Notes: generated by a model from the sequence alone, not told the origin. A stretch of 64,000 bases of DNA from Schaalia radingae (GCF_900106055.1 NZ_LT629792.1:1674001-1738000); one strand, 5' to 3'. Positions 37,536 through 47,390 are shown, counted from the first letter of the stretch. Numbers and translations: made by a program.

Positions 37536-38741
37536 GTGTCCACAGTTCTGGTCATCAACTCCGGATCGTCCTCCATTAAATATCAGCTGATCAACCCCGT
37601 GTCGGGAGACGTCCTCGCCAAAGGAATCGTCGAACGAATCGGTGAGCCGGTCGGCATCATCACGCACAAGCATGCGGGCGAGGAACTCGTTCGTAAAGAG
37701 CCGGTCCCCGATCACGGTGATGGGCTGCAGAAGGTTCTCGCCATTTTTGACGAGGTTGGCCCCACGCTTGCTGAAGCTGGGATTGTGGCCGTCGGCCACC
37801 GAATCGTGCAGGGCGGATCCTACTTCGATGGGCCCGCACTGGTGGACGATCATGTGCGCGCGTTGATTGAAAAGCTGTGCACACTGGCACCGTTGCACAA
37901 CCCTGCACACCTCAAAGGCATCGATGTTGCGCGTGAGCTGATGCCCGACGTGCCGCACGTGGCAGTCTTTGACACCGCGTTCTTCCAGCATCTGCCCGAG
38001 GCGTCGGCAATGTATGCGATTGACCGCGATGTTGCCCGCCAGTACGGTATTCGCCGCTATGGTGCTCATGGCACGTCTCACCAGTTCGTCTCCGAAGAGG
38101 TTTCCAAGATGCTGGGCCGCGATGACCTCAAGCAGATTGTGCTGCACCTGGGCAACGGCGCGTCGGCCTCGGCCGTGGACAGCGGGCGCGCGATCGACAC
38201 CTCGATGGGATTGACGCCTCTGGAGGGCCTGGTGATGGGCACTCGTTCAGGCGACATCGATCCAGCTGTTGTGTTCCACCTGCAGCGCGAAGCTGGCATG
38301 ACAGTCGATCAGGTTGACGAATTCCTCAACAAGCGCTCCGGCATGAAGGGCATGACCGGCGAAGCTGACATGCGCACCAACTGGGAGCTCATTGAAAACG
38401 GTCCTGAGGAGATTTCCAAGCGCGCACGCGCGGGCATGGATGTGTACATTCATCGCCTGGTAAAGTATGTGGGCGCGTACTGGACGGAGCTGGGCGGACT
38501 GGACGCCTTGACGTTTACCGCTGGCATTGGCGAAAACGATCCGGGCGTGCGTGAAGAGCTATGTGATGCCCTCGCACCGTTCGGTGTGAAGATCAACCAT
38601 GATCTGAACTGGGAAAACTGGCATGTCAAGGCTCCGATCGTCCTGTCACACCCTGATTCGTCAGTCACCGTTTTGTGCTACCCCACCAACGAGGAGCTGG
38701 CGATTGCACGTCAGGCTCTGAGCCTGGCTCAGCACGACTGA
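37536..38741 (+). CDS. ackA: Acetate kinase
   Basis: 401 residues from the GTG at 37536. Transfers phosphate from acetyl phosphate to ADP, yielding acetate and ATP. Signatures: VLVINSGSSSIKYQL (acetokinase signature 1), GHRIVQGG, PLHNPAHLKGI, FDTAFFQHLPEAS, YGAHGTSHQFVSEE (signature 2), VLHLGNGASASAV, DTSMGLTPLEGLVMGTRSGDIDP and FTAGIGENDPGVRE. It follows pta by about 90 bases with a hairpin between. The pair provides substrate-level ATP during fermentation. Confidence 0.98.
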   Translation: MSTVLVINSGSSSIKYQLINPVSGDVLAKGIVERIGEPVGIITHKHAGEELVRKEPVPDHGDGLQKVLAIFDEVGPTLAEAGIVAVGHRIVQGGSYFDGPALVDDHVRALIEKLCTLAPLHNPAHLKGIDVARELMPDVPHVAVFDTAFFQHLPEASAMYAIDRDVARQYGIRRYGAHGTSHQFVSEEVSKMLGRDDLKQIVLHLGNGASASAVDSGRAIDTSMGLTPLEGLVMGTRSGDIDPAVVFHLQREAGMTVDQVDEFLNKRSGMKGMTGEADMRTNWELIENGPEEISKRARAGMDVYIHRLVKYVGAYWTELGGLDALTFTAGIGENDPGVREELCDALAPFGVKINHDLNWENWHVKAPIVLSHPDSSVTVLCYPTNEELAIARQALSLAQHD

Positions 38742-38775
38742 AAGAACAGGTTTCCGGAAGCGCTCCTGAGGAGAC

Positions 38776-38931
38776 ATGTCTGAGGTATTCCTCTCGGATC
38801 TGGCTCCTCGGGGCGTGACCGGATTCCCTTCCTCTGATATTCGGAGGAGGAACGATGAACCGATGGTGCTGCGCACAGATGTGATCGCTGCCCTGCGCAT
38901 TGATACAGAAAGTACGGAGACATGGCTCTAG
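38776..38931 (+). CDS. Possible 51-residue small protein
   Basis: ATG at 38776 with GAGGAG immediately upstream (short spacing). The frame reads MSEVFLSDLAPRGVTG at its start and ends TESTETWL, overlapping the ATG of the next gene, which would allow translational coupling. Codon choice is similar to neighbours except for an AGG-AGG pair. No family recognised. Inside it, GGAGGAGGAACG followed by an ATG could instead start a nine-codon peptide. Evidence is suggestive only. Confidence 0.3.
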   Translation: MSEVFLSDLAPRGVTGFPSSDIRRRNDEPMVLRTDVIAALRIDTESTETWL

Positions 38932-39347
38932 CTGTTTTCACCATCTTCGCGTGGGTCAGCGCGGCTATTTTGCTGGCTGCCGGCGGCTACCTTATCAACC
39001 AGGCCCGGCGTATTCGACGCCCTGGCCTCCCCATGGGATCATCGTGGGGTATCCCGATTGAAGAAGCGCGCGTCAGCGAAAGCGCATGGCGTGCCGCTCA
39101 TCGTGCAGCGTGGCCACTGGTCGGTGCCGCCGGTATCATCTGTGCCGTCCACTCCATTGCAATCATCATGACGTTGTTGTTTATGGGCGACGATTTTTCT
39201 TCTTTTGTCCTGATCCTGATCTGCATGGGTCTGTTCACCGCTGCACTGGTGCAATGGTTGGCGCGTGCTGGAGCGAAGTCTGCGGCACGCGCAGCTGTGG
39301 CATCAGAATCTGACGTGGATTCTGACTCTAATTCTGACTCTGACTGA
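38922..39347 (+). CDS. SdpI-like small membrane protein
   Basis: 141 residues. Three probable membrane helices (near residues 4-26, 64-86 and 92-113). Between the first two lies SWGIPIEEARVSESAWRAAHRAAWPLVGAAG, listed by its key residues: a Gly-Ile-Pro start, Ser-Glu-Ser-Ala-Trp and two Arg-Ala pairs. This arrangement recalls the SdpI/YhfL family, some members of which give immunity to a peptide toxin. The tail is a run of Asp/Ser repeats. ACGGAG precedes the ATG at 38922. Assignment is tentative and no toxin gene is next to it. Confidence 0.55.
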   Translation: MALAVFTIFAWVSAAILLAAGGYLINQARRIRRPGLPMGSSWGIPIEEARVSESAWRAAHRAAWPLVGAAGIICAVHSIAIIMTLLFMGDDFSSFVLILICMGLFTAALVQWLARAGAKSAARAAVASESDVDSDSNSDSD

Positions 39348-39407
39348 GCCGCGCCCAGCGCTGCTGCTCACTGAGAGGCACAGGCGCTTCGCTGGAAGTG
39401 CGGCGGC

Positions 39408-40751
39408 TTAGCTCAGTCGCCCTCGTCGATCGCGAGGGGCAATGATCCACGCCGTCGCCAATGTCAATGCGCCACTGACGGCAAGCACGGCCAGCACTGC
39501 CCGCAACGAAGTAGCTTCAACAATCATGCCCATGATCGGCGGCGACAGCAGAAACGCCAAGCGCATCAACCACGTCACGATTGTCAGTCCACTACCTGTT
39601 TTCATCCTGGGAATGTTGTCTGCCGCGTTCATGGCGATTGGCACAATTGCCGAGCATCCCGCACCGGCAAGAACCATCGCGAGGATCATCGTGGCCACAT
39701 GCGGGTAGACGAAGGCAACAACACCGCCGACAAGCACCATGGCACCGCCTATGAAACTCGTCCCGCGCGCACCGATCGCGTCGATCACTTTGTCAGCAAC
39801 GATTCGGCCGATGGCCTGCGAGAAGAGCAGCACGACAAACGCGAGTCCTGCAGCTCCACCGGGGATCCCCAGATAGTCGCGCATAATCAGAGCGGACCAC
39901 GCGTTTCCGGCGTCTTCAACCAGCGTTCCTGAGATCGACAGGAATGTCAGCGTTGTGATGGCAACAAGAGTGCTGACGGCCACCGGACGTACCTGCTGCG
40001 TCTGAGTTGATTCCGCTTGGTCACTGGCGATATCGGGGCCTCCCGGTGTTGTGCGTCCCGACAATGTCATTGATTCGGCGTCGGTGATGCGTTCGATACG
40101 CTCCGGTACGTCATCGCTACCGGGAAGGGTGAAGCGGTACGCAGTGAATCCGACAATGATGAAGATCAGTGATGAGCCGGTCAGGTGCCAGCCCAGCGGA
40201 ATGTGCAGCGAGGTGGCGAGGGAGCCCATGAGGCCGCCAGCCACTGCACCGATGGACCACGCCGCGTGGAAGGAATTAATGATGGAACGCCCATAGAGTT
40301 TCTGTACACGCAGGCCGTGGGCATTTTGTCCCACGTCGGTCACGGAGTCGAACGCGCCGCCAGAGAAAAACATGACGGCGTACAGTATGTAGACGGCAGT
40401 GGCCAGTGTTGTTCCGGTTGCCTGCGCGCCAAGGGAAGCGCGCCACGTGGCGATCAGTCCGACGATTGAGAGGAATACACCGATCCCCACGGTTCCCAGG
40501 CATGCTGTGCGAGCGGATGAAAAGCGGCGGATGAACGCTCCCGCCAGTGGTCCTGCGCAGATTGCTCCCAGTGGGAACAGTGCGATGGTCAGACCGTAAA
40601 TTGAATCAGACAGCGCGAAGATGTCTTTGATTTCAGGGTACCTGGGTATCAGGTTCGAAAAAAGGGCACCGTTCGTGAAGAACAGCGCGGCGACAGCCAG
40701 GCGGGCTGCTCGTGCCTGCTGGAATGTCACTTTCTGATTCGGTGGGGGCAC
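39408..40751 (-). CDS. MFS transporter (YbjJ-like)
   Basis: 447 residues with about twelve membrane helices split by a polar central loop of about 45 residues (DVPERIERITDAESM). The N-terminal half contains FTNGALFSNLIPRYPEI and LTIALFPLGAICAGPLAGAFIRRF, with an MFS motif-A-like Gly/Arg loop. Proteins of this shape are often annotated as YbjJ-like or fucose-permease-like MFS. The GTG at 40749-40751 follows GAGGAGA. Substrate unknown. It converges with the SdpI-like gene and is downstream of fumC on the same strand, separated by a terminator and a palindromic repeat. Confidence 0.85.
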   Translation of the reverse strand: MPPPNQKVTFQQARAARLAVAALFFTNGALFSNLIPRYPEIKDIFALSDSIYGLTIALFPLGAICAGPLAGAFIRRFSSARTACLGTVGIGVFLSIVGLIATWRASLGAQATGTTLATAVYILYAVMFFSGGAFDSVTDVGQNAHGLRVQKLYGRSIINSFHAAWSIGAVAGGLMGSLATSLHIPLGWHLTGSSLIFIIVGFTAYRFTLPGSDDVPERIERITDAESMTLSGRTTPGGPDIASDQAESTQTQQVRPVAVSTLVAITTLTFLSISGTLVEDAGNAWSALIMRDYLGIPGGAAGLAFVVLLFSQAIGRIVADKVIDAIGARGTSFIGGAMVLVGGVVAFVYPHVATMILAMVLAGAGCSAIVPIAMNAADNIPRMKTGSGLTIVTWLMRLAFLLSPPIMGMIVEATSLRAVLAVLAVSGALTLATAWIIAPRDRRGRLS

Positions 40752-40929
40752 GTGTTCTCCTCAAGACCCGCACGGTAATTGACCTGTCGGTAGGACGCGT
40801 TCCATGCTAGTCCTTTCGCAGGGCAGGCGCGAGAAATCATGGCGCTTCGTCATGCTCATCGGACACAGTACCGTCTCCTGATGCTGCCGGGATAGTACCG
40901 GGATGACGCCAGATGATGCCGGGGGTTTT

Positions 40930-40961
40930 GCCGAGTGGTCGCTTGCATGCGACCACTCGGC
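40930..40961. repeat. Palindromic repeat, copy 5
   Basis: Arms GCCGAGTGGTCGC and GCGACCACTCGGC around TTGCAT. It lies between the fumC terminator and the MFS gene promoter region. Confidence 0.95.
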
Positions 40962-40986
40962 GATTCAGCTGCCACGCAGACAACAA

Positions 40987-41018
40987 AACGAGGGCGACTC
41001 AGCAGAGCCGCCCTCGTT
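40987..41018 (-). terminator. Intrinsic terminator of fumC
   Basis: A stem AACGAGGGCG/CGCCCTCGTT with an inner ACTC/GAGC-type pairing, followed on the minus strand by TTTTGTTG, about 30 bases after the fumC stop. Confidence 0.85.
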
Positions 41019-41050
41019 CCTGACTTCAGTCAGTGTGATTCACCAACGAA

Positions 41051-42439
41051 TCAGAATGAACCGGTCATTGAGTGAACATCCAGAGCCTTGTCCAGCTGTT
41101 CTTCGGTCAGCTCACCACGCTCCACGAATCCCAGGTCAAGGGCTGCCTCACGCACTGTGATGCCCTTCTTGACGGAGTGCTTCGCGATCTTGGCAGCGTT
41201 TTCGTATCCGATCAGGCGGTTCAGCGGCGTCACGATTGACGGTGAGGACTGCGCCAGCGTCAGACAGCGCTCTTCGTCCGCCACGATGCCGTCAATGCAG
41301 CGTTCGGCCAGTACTGCCGTCACGTTGCCCACGATGTTGATCGACTGCAGCAGATTGGCGGCCATCACGGGCAGCATCACCAGCAGATCGAAGTTGCCCT
41401 GCGAACCGGCAAACGTGATCGCCGCATCGTTGCCAATGACCTGAGCGGCAACCTGCACAGTTGCTTCAGGCAGAACCGGATTGACCTTGCCGGGCATGAT
41501 TGAGGAGCCTGGCTGCAAGTCGGGCAGGTGAATCTCACCAATACCGGCGCGCGGGCCGGAGCCCATCCACCGCAGATCGTTGGCGATCTTCACCAGCGAC
41601 ACAGCAACCGTGCGCAGCGCACCCGACAGTTCGACCAGCGAATCCTGAGCGGCCTGAGCCTCGAAGTGGTTGTCTGCTTCGCGCAATGGCAAACCGGTGT
41701 GCTCGGCGATCAGTTCGATCACTCGAGCCGAGAAGCCCTCCGGCGTGTTGATGCCGGTGCCTACGGCCGTACCGCCCAGCGGCAATTCAGCCAGGCGGGG
41801 CAGCGCTGCTTCAATGCGATCCAGGCCGTGCGAGATCTGTGCTGCATATCCGGAGAATTCCTGGCCCAGCATGATCGGTGTGGCATCCATCAGGTGGGTG
41901 CGGCCCGACTTGACGATATTGGCAAACTCTTTCGCCTTGGCGTCCAGCGAGGCGTGCAGTTTCTTCAGTCCTGGCTGCAGCACCTCAACGACCGCCTGAT
42001 ATGCGGCGATATGGATCGAAGAGGGGAACACGTCGTTGGAGGACTGCGAGGCGTTGACGTGGTCGTTCGGGTGAATCTCCTTACCGGAGGCACGGGTTGC
42101 CAGCGTGGCGATCACCTCGTTGGTGTTCATGTTTGACGACGTGCCCGAGCCGGTCTGGAAGATGTCGATCGGGAAGTTGTCGTCGTGCTGACCGGCGATG
42201 ACCTCATCGGCGGCGGCAACGATGGCATCCGACGTTTCCTGGTCGATCACGCCGAGCTCCAGGTTGGCCAGCGCCGCTGCGCGCTTGATTTCGCCCAGAG
42301 CCGCAATGTGGTGGGAGTTCAGCCGCTCACCCGAGATCGGGAAGTTCTCCACTGCTCGCTGCGTCTGCGCGCGGTAGAGTGCGTCGGCGGGGACGCGAAC
42401 CTCACCCATCGTGTCGTGCTCGATACGGTATTCAGTCAT
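41051..42439 (-). CDS. fumC: Fumarate hydratase class II
   Basis: 462 residues. Interconverts fumarate and malate without an iron-sulfur cluster. Signatures: [90 protein letters not shown] and the superfamily motif [21 protein letters not shown] lies before the ATG at 42437-42439. Its own terminator follows, so it is probably monocistronic. Confidence 0.98.
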   Translation of the reverse strand: MTEYRIEHDTMGEVRVPADALYRAQTQRAVENFPISGERLNSHHIAALGEIKRAAALANLELGVIDQETSDAIVAAADEVIAGQHDDNFPIDIFQTGSGTSSNMNTNEVIATLATRASGKEIHPNDHVNASQSSNDVFPSSIHIAAYQAVVEVLQPGLKKLHASLDAKAKEFANIVKSGRTHLMDATPIMLGQEFSGYAAQISHGLDRIEAALPRLAELPLGGTAVGTGINTPEGFSARVIELIAEHTGLPLREADNHFEAQAAQDSLVELSGALRTVAVSLVKIANDLRWMGSGPRAGIGEIHLPDLQPGSSIMPGKVNPVLPEATVQVAAQVIGNDAAITFAGSQGNFDLLVMLPVMAANLLQSINIVGNVTAVLAERCIDGIVADEERCLTLAQSSPSIVTPLNRLIGYENAAKIAKHSVKKGITVREAALDLGFVERGELTEEQLDKALDVHSMTGSF

Positions 42440-42599
42440 GAAAGCTCCTTGGGTGGAAAACTATGTCGTTCCTATTGTCCGTCATATTGCCCGCTTCGGC
42501 GAGGGACTTTCGTGGGACTGTCGGTGAAGCGCCTCGCACAGTCTGCCGTCGCGCGGATCGTACCTGCCCGAGCACGCTTGCTCCTCCGTCGCGCACAGG

Positions 42600-43643
42600 C
42601 TATTGACGAGGGCGGCCTTGTCCACCTGGCTCTGCCGTTGACTGGCGGACGATGAGGCGGGTTGGGACTGAACGCAGTGTCGGTGCGCCACCGTTGAGCA
42701 TCTCAATAGCAAGGTCAACAGCATTGGCTCCCACTTTGTCCCAGTCTTGAATGACTGTGGTCAGCGGCGTCGGGAACTCCACTGCCTCGTCAATATTGTC
42801 AAAACCGATCAGCGAAACGTCCTCGGGAACGCGCAGACCGCGTTCTAGCAGGGCGCGAAATGCTCCCAGCGCCATCTGGTCGTTGGCCACGAAGATGGCG
42901 GTCGGCATGTCTGTGCGCTTCTCACACACCGCGTCAAGCAACGCGCTGCACGCCTGATAGCCCGATTGTGGACTCCAGTCACCGCGCCAGATGCGTCCTG
43001 CTGGAAGTTTAGATTCGGACAGTACCGCTTCATAGATGCGGCGTCGCGCCTGCGCGGAATAGGAGTCCGTCGGTCCGCTGATATGGTCAATGCGCCGGTG
43101 TCCCAGATCAATCAGGTGATGCATGGCGTCGCTTACGCCTGACGTTTGTTCGAAGTCAACGGCGCTTGCCTCGTCCCACAGGCGTGGCCCGAGGACGACC
43201 AGCGGGATGCCCTGCGGCAGGTGGAGAGCCGCGTCATCCTGGAATTGTGACGGGATAATGGCAATGGCAGCGTCCACAGTCATCTCACCGAGTTTGGTGA
43301 ATGCGCCGTCAGTGGCGCGCCGAGTCGACGCCTGAAGCGGTATCAACGTGGTGGCGTATCCGCGCTCAGCTGCCGCCTCTGAAATGGCTTCAAGGGAACG
43401 GTAGTTCCCAACGTCGTGCAGGGAGTAGTACACCACTCCCAGGGTGTCGAACGAGCCGCGTTTCATGGCGCGTGCCGCACTGTTGGGTCTGTATCCCAGT
43501 TCTTTCATCGCTTCGAAGACTCGTTGGCGTTTGTCGTCGACAACGTAGGGTTCGCCGTTTGAGACGCGTGAAACGGTCTGCGGGGAAACACCCGCAAGTT
43601 TGGCGACATCAGCCATTGACGCGCGCTTGCGACGAACCGGCAT
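42600..43643 (-). CDS. LacI-family transcriptional regulator
   Basis: 347 residues. N-terminal helix-turn-helix MADVAKLAGVSPQTVSRVSNGEPYV with the hinge LGYRPNSAARAMKRG, then a periplasmic-binding-protein-like sensor domain (GVVYYSLHDVGNYRS, HRRIDHISGPTDSYSAQARRRIYEAV, FVANDQMALGAFRALLERGLRVPEDVSLIGFDNIDE is the family core, described here by its start and end). Such proteins repress sugar-use genes and respond to a sugar. The ligand is unknown; a galactoside-type regulator is possible. AAAGGA precedes the ATG. It is divergent from the alkaline phosphatase gene, which is not an obvious sugar-regulated target. Confidence 0.93.
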   Translation of the reverse strand: MPVRRKRASMADVAKLAGVSPQTVSRVSNGEPYVVDDKRQRVFEAMKELGYRPNSAARAMKRGSFDTLGVVYYSLHDVGNYRSLEAISEAAAERGYATTLIPLQASTRRATDGAFTKLGEMTVDAAIAIIPSQFQDDAALHLPQGIPLVVLGPRLWDEASAVDFEQTSGVSDAMHHLIDLGHRRIDHISGPTDSYSAQARRRIYEAVLSESKLPAGRIWRGDWSPQSGYQACSALLDAVCEKRTDMPTAIFVANDQMALGAFRALLERGLRVPEDVSLIGFDNIDEAVEFPTPLTTVIQDWDKVGANAVDLAIEMLNGGAPTLRSVPTRLIVRQSTAEPGGQGRPRQ

Positions 43644-43832
43644 CTCATGTCCTTTCAGTCATCTCACCCTTGACCGCGCGCACCGCATGTGATTGATCAA
43701 TCATCGTCGACGGTCGAGGGGTCCAGACCGCCACGAACAGACGGCATCTGGACGCGTGACCAGCGTTCTTTCTTGAATGATAGCGTCATCAGATTCGTCA
43801 GGCGGCACTTGGTGACCTGCATAGTTTTGAAG

Positions 43833-43873
43833 TGTTTACCTTTCTGTTACACGGTGTCACCGAACTGTTGCGT
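43833..43873 (+). promoter_or_regulatory. Pho-box-like direct repeats upstream of the alkaline phosphatase
   Basis: Four related words TGTTTACC, TGTTACAC, TGTCACCG and TGTTGCGT start at 43833, 43845, 43855 and 43866, i.e. every 10-12 bases (one DNA turn). Pho boxes bound by PhoB/PhoP response regulators consist of about 11-base direct repeats of TGTCA- or GTTCACC-like words. The last unit is about 100 bases before the phosphatase ATG. The regulator itself is not in the window. Confidence 0.45.
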
Positions 43874-43972
43874 TGGGCTGCTTTGCTACAGATAGTTCGT
43901 CGTTACGCTTCTGCCTTTCCTTGCGTGCGCAGCGAAGAACATCCAGTAACACCTCCAGATGAAGGCAGGAAG

Positions 43973-46900
43973 ATGCATTCACGTCGTAATCGGCGCGTGG
44001 GTCTGGCGTGTGGAACCGGTGCTCTGGCTCTGGTTCTGACACCCCTGTGCATGGCGGCAGGTGTCGCCGACTCCCCCACGACGCATGAGACCAACAAACC
44101 AGAACAATGCACTGCATTCGACTCCAATGGCAACGTTGTTGCTCTGCAGCCGGGCGATTGCGCGCAATACGGTGTGGAGGGTCAGGGACGCACTGACGCT
44201 CACGCAAAGAACGTTATTCTCATCATCGGCGACGGCATGGGCCAGCAGGAAATCACCGCTGCTCGTAACTACCTCGTCGGCGCTGCCGGCCGTTTCGAAG
44301 GAATCGACGAGCTGACCAGTGAGGGACTGTACACTCACCACTCGGTCAACAAGGACGGCTCGTTCAACTACGTCACCGACTCAGCTGCATCGGGTACCGC
44401 ATGGGCAACAGGCACGAAGACCTACAACAATGCGATCAGCGTTGACATCAAGGGTCAGCCCGTCGCCAACCTCATCGAAGTGGCGAAGAACAAGGGCATG
44501 CGCACCGGTAACATCACGACGTCAGAGATCCAGGACGCAACACCTGCCGTCATGGGCGCACACGTGGCGTCACGCTCGTGCTACGCCCCATCCGGCAAGA
44601 AGAAAGCGAAGTGCCCCGAAGATCAGCGCGTTAACGGCGGCCTGGGCTCCATTTCCGAGCAGCTCATCGATACCCGCGCCGACATCACCCTCGGCGGTGG
44701 CGCATCATTCTTCGACACAGAGGTCATGGCTGATTCCGGCAATACGAACCCGTTCCTGACCGGTAGCGCGAAGTACAACACTACCTGGACGAAGGGCGCA
44801 AGCGTCCTCGACAATGCCAAGAACAATGGCTACCAGGTGGTGACCACCGCTGACGAACTGAATCAGGTTACCGTAGCTAACCAAGATACCCCTGTTCTGG
44901 GCCTCTTCGCACCAAGCAACATGACGACCACCTTCGCGCCGTCACAGGCCACGATTGGCGGAGCGAAGGGCGAGGCCATCCAGTGCACGAAGCAGGACAT
45001 CGGCACTGAGCCTGAACTGGAAGCCATGACCGACAAAGCTATCGAACTCCTGAACAAGGACAACGATAAGGGCTTCTTCCTCCAGATCGAGTCTGCCTCC
45101 ATCGACAAGCGCGACCACGCGTCAGACGCATGCGGCCAGATTGGTGAAACTAAGCGTCTCGACGAAGCTACCAAGGTCGCTCTCGACTTTGCTAAGAAGG
45201 ACGGCGAGACACTGGTTCTTGTCACTGCTGATCACTCTCACACCAGCCAGATCGTGGCTGATGGTTCCGACAACGTCTCCCCGGTGACGCGCCTGCTCAC
45301 CGCTGACAATTCCACCATGAGCATCGCGTATGGTACGAATGCCAGCGGGTCGCAGCAGCACACGGGCGCTCAGTTGCGCGTCGCTGCTTTCGGTCCGGGT
45401 GAGGAAAACGTTCTGGGTCAGACCGACCAAACCGACCTGTTCTTCACCATCGCCAATGCTCTGAACATGAACCCATACCTGGACCGTGCAGGCAACGGAT
45501 CCAGCGCCCGCGCAGCCGTGCCCACAGGCACGTTGACGAAGCCTGTTCCCGCTCAGGATGCATTCACCACCTGCAGGATTGTTGAAAAGGACGGCACGGT
45601 TCACGTGCCCGCAGCCGGCGAATGTTCACAGTACGGTGCAGACGGCCCGCAGCGTTCAGGTTCTGAAGGCGAAGCCAAGAACGTCATCTTGTTCATCGGA
45701 GACGGCATGGGCGATTCGGAAATCACCTCCGCGCGCAACTACCTGTACGGTGCAAACGGACGCCTGCCCGGAGTCGACAATCTCGACTACACAGGCTCCT
45801 ACACGCACTTCGCACTCAATAAGGACGGCACAGTCAACTACGTGACCGACTCGGCTGCATCCGCAACCGGATGGTCGACCGGCACGAAGACCTACAACGG
45901 CGCGATCGGTGTGGACCTGCAGGGAAATGCTGTGTCAAACCTGATGGAGAAGGCGAAAGCGGCCGGGTACAAGACCGGTAACGTCACCACCTCTGAAATC
46001 CAGGACGCCACACCTGCCGGCGCTGCCGTTCACGCACTGAACCGCAAGTGCTACGGACCTGAATACGACAAGAACAGCAGCTCCTGCCAGGGTGATGAGT
46101 ACCTGAAGCAGTTCCGTGAAAACGGCGGACTCGGATCGATCTCCGAGCAGCTCGTTGACGTGCGCGCTGACGTGACACTGGGCGGTGGCGCAAAAGCCTT
46201 CGACCAGACAGTTCAGGTTGACGGCACATGGGGCGACACCACGAAGTGGACTGCCGGCAAGTCCGTTGTCGACAACGCCAGGGACAACGGTTTCCAGGTG
46301 GTCACCACCGCCGATGAGCTTGATGCTGTCACCAAGGCCAACCAGGATGCACCTGTTCTGGGACTGTTCTCCCCCGGCAACATGCCCCGCATGTTCAACG
46401 AGACGGTTCCGACCACGGATGGCGCTTCGCTTACGGCTCAGTCCTGTGAGTTCAACCCGGAGCGCACCGCGGAGATCCCCACACTGGCAGCAATGACTAA
46501 GAAGGCCATCAACCTGCTGCAGAACGACAAGGGCTTCTTCCTGCAGGTGGAGGCAGCCTCGATCGACAAGGCCGATCATGCTGCTGACGCATGCGGCCAG
46601 ATCGGCGAGCTCGACGACCTCGACCAGGCCATCCAGGTGGCGCAGAACTGGGTCGCCACCAGCGGCCAGCCGACCTTGATTGTGGTAACCGCTGATCACG
46701 CGCATACCAGCCAGATCACCAGCGGGGGCACCGAGACATTCGGCCGCACCACCAAGCTGCGCACAGCCGATGGCTCCGACATGGTGATCAACTACGCCAA
46801 CGCTGGAAGCAACGACGATGACGTGGCTCTCGGCGGCCAGGGACACACCGGTGCACAGCTGCGCGTCGCAGCCTCCGGCTCGGGTGCTGAGAACGTTGTG

Positions 46901-47236
46901 GGTCGCACCGACCAGTCCGACCTGTACTACACGATGATCAATGCTCTTGGCTTTGATTCCGCGCCGCTGGCTGTCGATAATCAATTCGTCGCCACGTCAG
47001 AGACCCCTGACCAAGGCAAAGGAAAGGGCACCGATCCTGCCGGCGGTAAGGGTCAGGTCAAGCCCGACACCACTGGTAAGGGCCAAGGCACCGATGCTGG
47101 CGACAAGAAGTACGCTGCCAGCCGTCCGGGAATGGCACGCACCGGCTCAACCGCAGTTCCGCTCGCGGCCGCAGCTGCTGTGCTCGTCACGCTCGGCGCT
47201 GGCGCAGGTCTGTACACGCGTCGCCGCTCACACTAA
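43973..47236 (+). CDS. Double-domain PhoA-type alkaline phosphatase, probably wall-anchored
   Basis: 1087 residues from the ATG at 43973 (AGGCAGGA upstream; the frame opens 47 codons earlier without a signal). Signal peptide (residues 1-30), two complete PhoA-type phosphatase domains, then a Lys/Gly-rich linker, MARTG near residue 1054, a hydrophobic helix and a basic RRRSH tail, which is a sortase-type sorting signal. Both domains keep IGDGMG, the nucleophile Ser (TDSAAS; Ser137 and Ser627), ASIDK-DHA-DACGQIGE metal ligands, TADHSH/TADHAH and HTGAQLRVAA, so both look active. Releases phosphate from organic esters at the cell surface. Pho-box-like repeats lie upstream. A tandem duplication with C-terminal anchoring is unusual. 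Confidence 0.93.
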   Translation: MHSRRNRRVGLACGTGALALVLTPLCMAAGVADSPTTHETNKPEQCTAFDSNGNVVALQPGDCAQYGVEGQGRTDAHAKNVILIIGDGMGQQEITAARNYLVGAAGRFEGIDELTSEGLYTHHSVNKDGSFNYVTDSAASGTAWATGTKTYNNAISVDIKGQPVANLIEVAKNKGMRTGNITTSEIQDATPAVMGAHVASRSCYAPSGKKKAKCPEDQRVNGGLGSISEQLIDTRADITLGGGASFFDTEVMADSGNTNPFLTGSAKYNTTWTKGASVLDNAKNNGYQVVTTADELNQVTVANQDTPVLGLFAPSNMTTTFAPSQATIGGAKGEAIQCTKQDIGTEPELEAMTDKAIELLNKDNDKGFFLQIESASIDKRDHASDACGQIGETKRLDEATKVALDFAKKDGETLVLVTADHSHTSQIVADGSDNVSPVTRLLTADNSTMSIAYGTNASGSQQHTGAQLRVAAFGPGEENVLGQTDQTDLFFTIANALNMNPYLDRAGNGSSARAAVPTGTLTKPVPAQDAFTTCRIVEKDGTVHVPAAGECSQYGADGPQRSGSEGEAKNVILFIGDGMGDSEITSARNYLYGANGRLPGVDNLDYTGSYTHFALNKDGTVNYVTDSAASATGWSTGTKTYNGAIGVDLQGNAVSNLMEKAKAAGYKTGNVTTSEIQDATPAGAAVHALNRKCYGPEYDKNSSSCQGDEYLKQFRENGGLGSISEQLVDVRADVTLGGGAKAFDQTVQVDGTWGDTTKWTAGKSVVDNARDNGFQVVTTADELDAVTKANQDAPVLGLFSPGNMPRMFNETVPTTDGASLTAQSCEFNPERTAEIPTLAAMTKKAINLLQNDKGFFLQVEAASIDKADHAADACGQIGELDDLDQAIQVAQNWVATSGQPTLIVVTADHAHTSQITSGGTETFGRTTKLRTADGSDMVINYANAGSNDDDVALGGQGHTGAQLRVAASGSGAENVVGRTDQSDLYYTMINALGFDSAPLAVDNQFVATSETPDQGKGKGTDPAGGKGQVKPDTTGKGQGTDAGDKKYAASRPGMARTGSTAVPLAAAAAVLVTLGAGAGLYTRRRSH

Positions 47237-47315
47237 CCCCTAAGCTCCTTCACGGAGCGCTCGCCGTGCCTCAGGGGTCTCACATGCGAGTTTTCGCCCG
47301 GCGAGCTCACGCAGT

Positions 47316-47342
47316 CACCCTCGTCAATTACTGACGAGGGTG
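47316..47342 (+). terminator. Hairpin after the alkaline phosphatase gene
   Basis: CACCCTCGTCA pairs perfectly with TGACGAGGGTG over a 5-base loop, 80 bases after the stop. An ACCCCT/AGGGGT pair at about 47238-47279 precedes it. There is no strong U-run. Confidence 0.6.
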
Positions 47343-47390
47343 ACTTGCTGTCTCGAAACGATACCTGTTGTCTGAAACAAGCAGCGGAGG

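Noticed and set aside
45935..46984. 349-codon minus-strand ORF opposite the alkaline phosphatase gene
   Set aside because: It mirrors the repeated phosphatase domain; the sense strand has all the catalytic motifs. No independent coding evidence.
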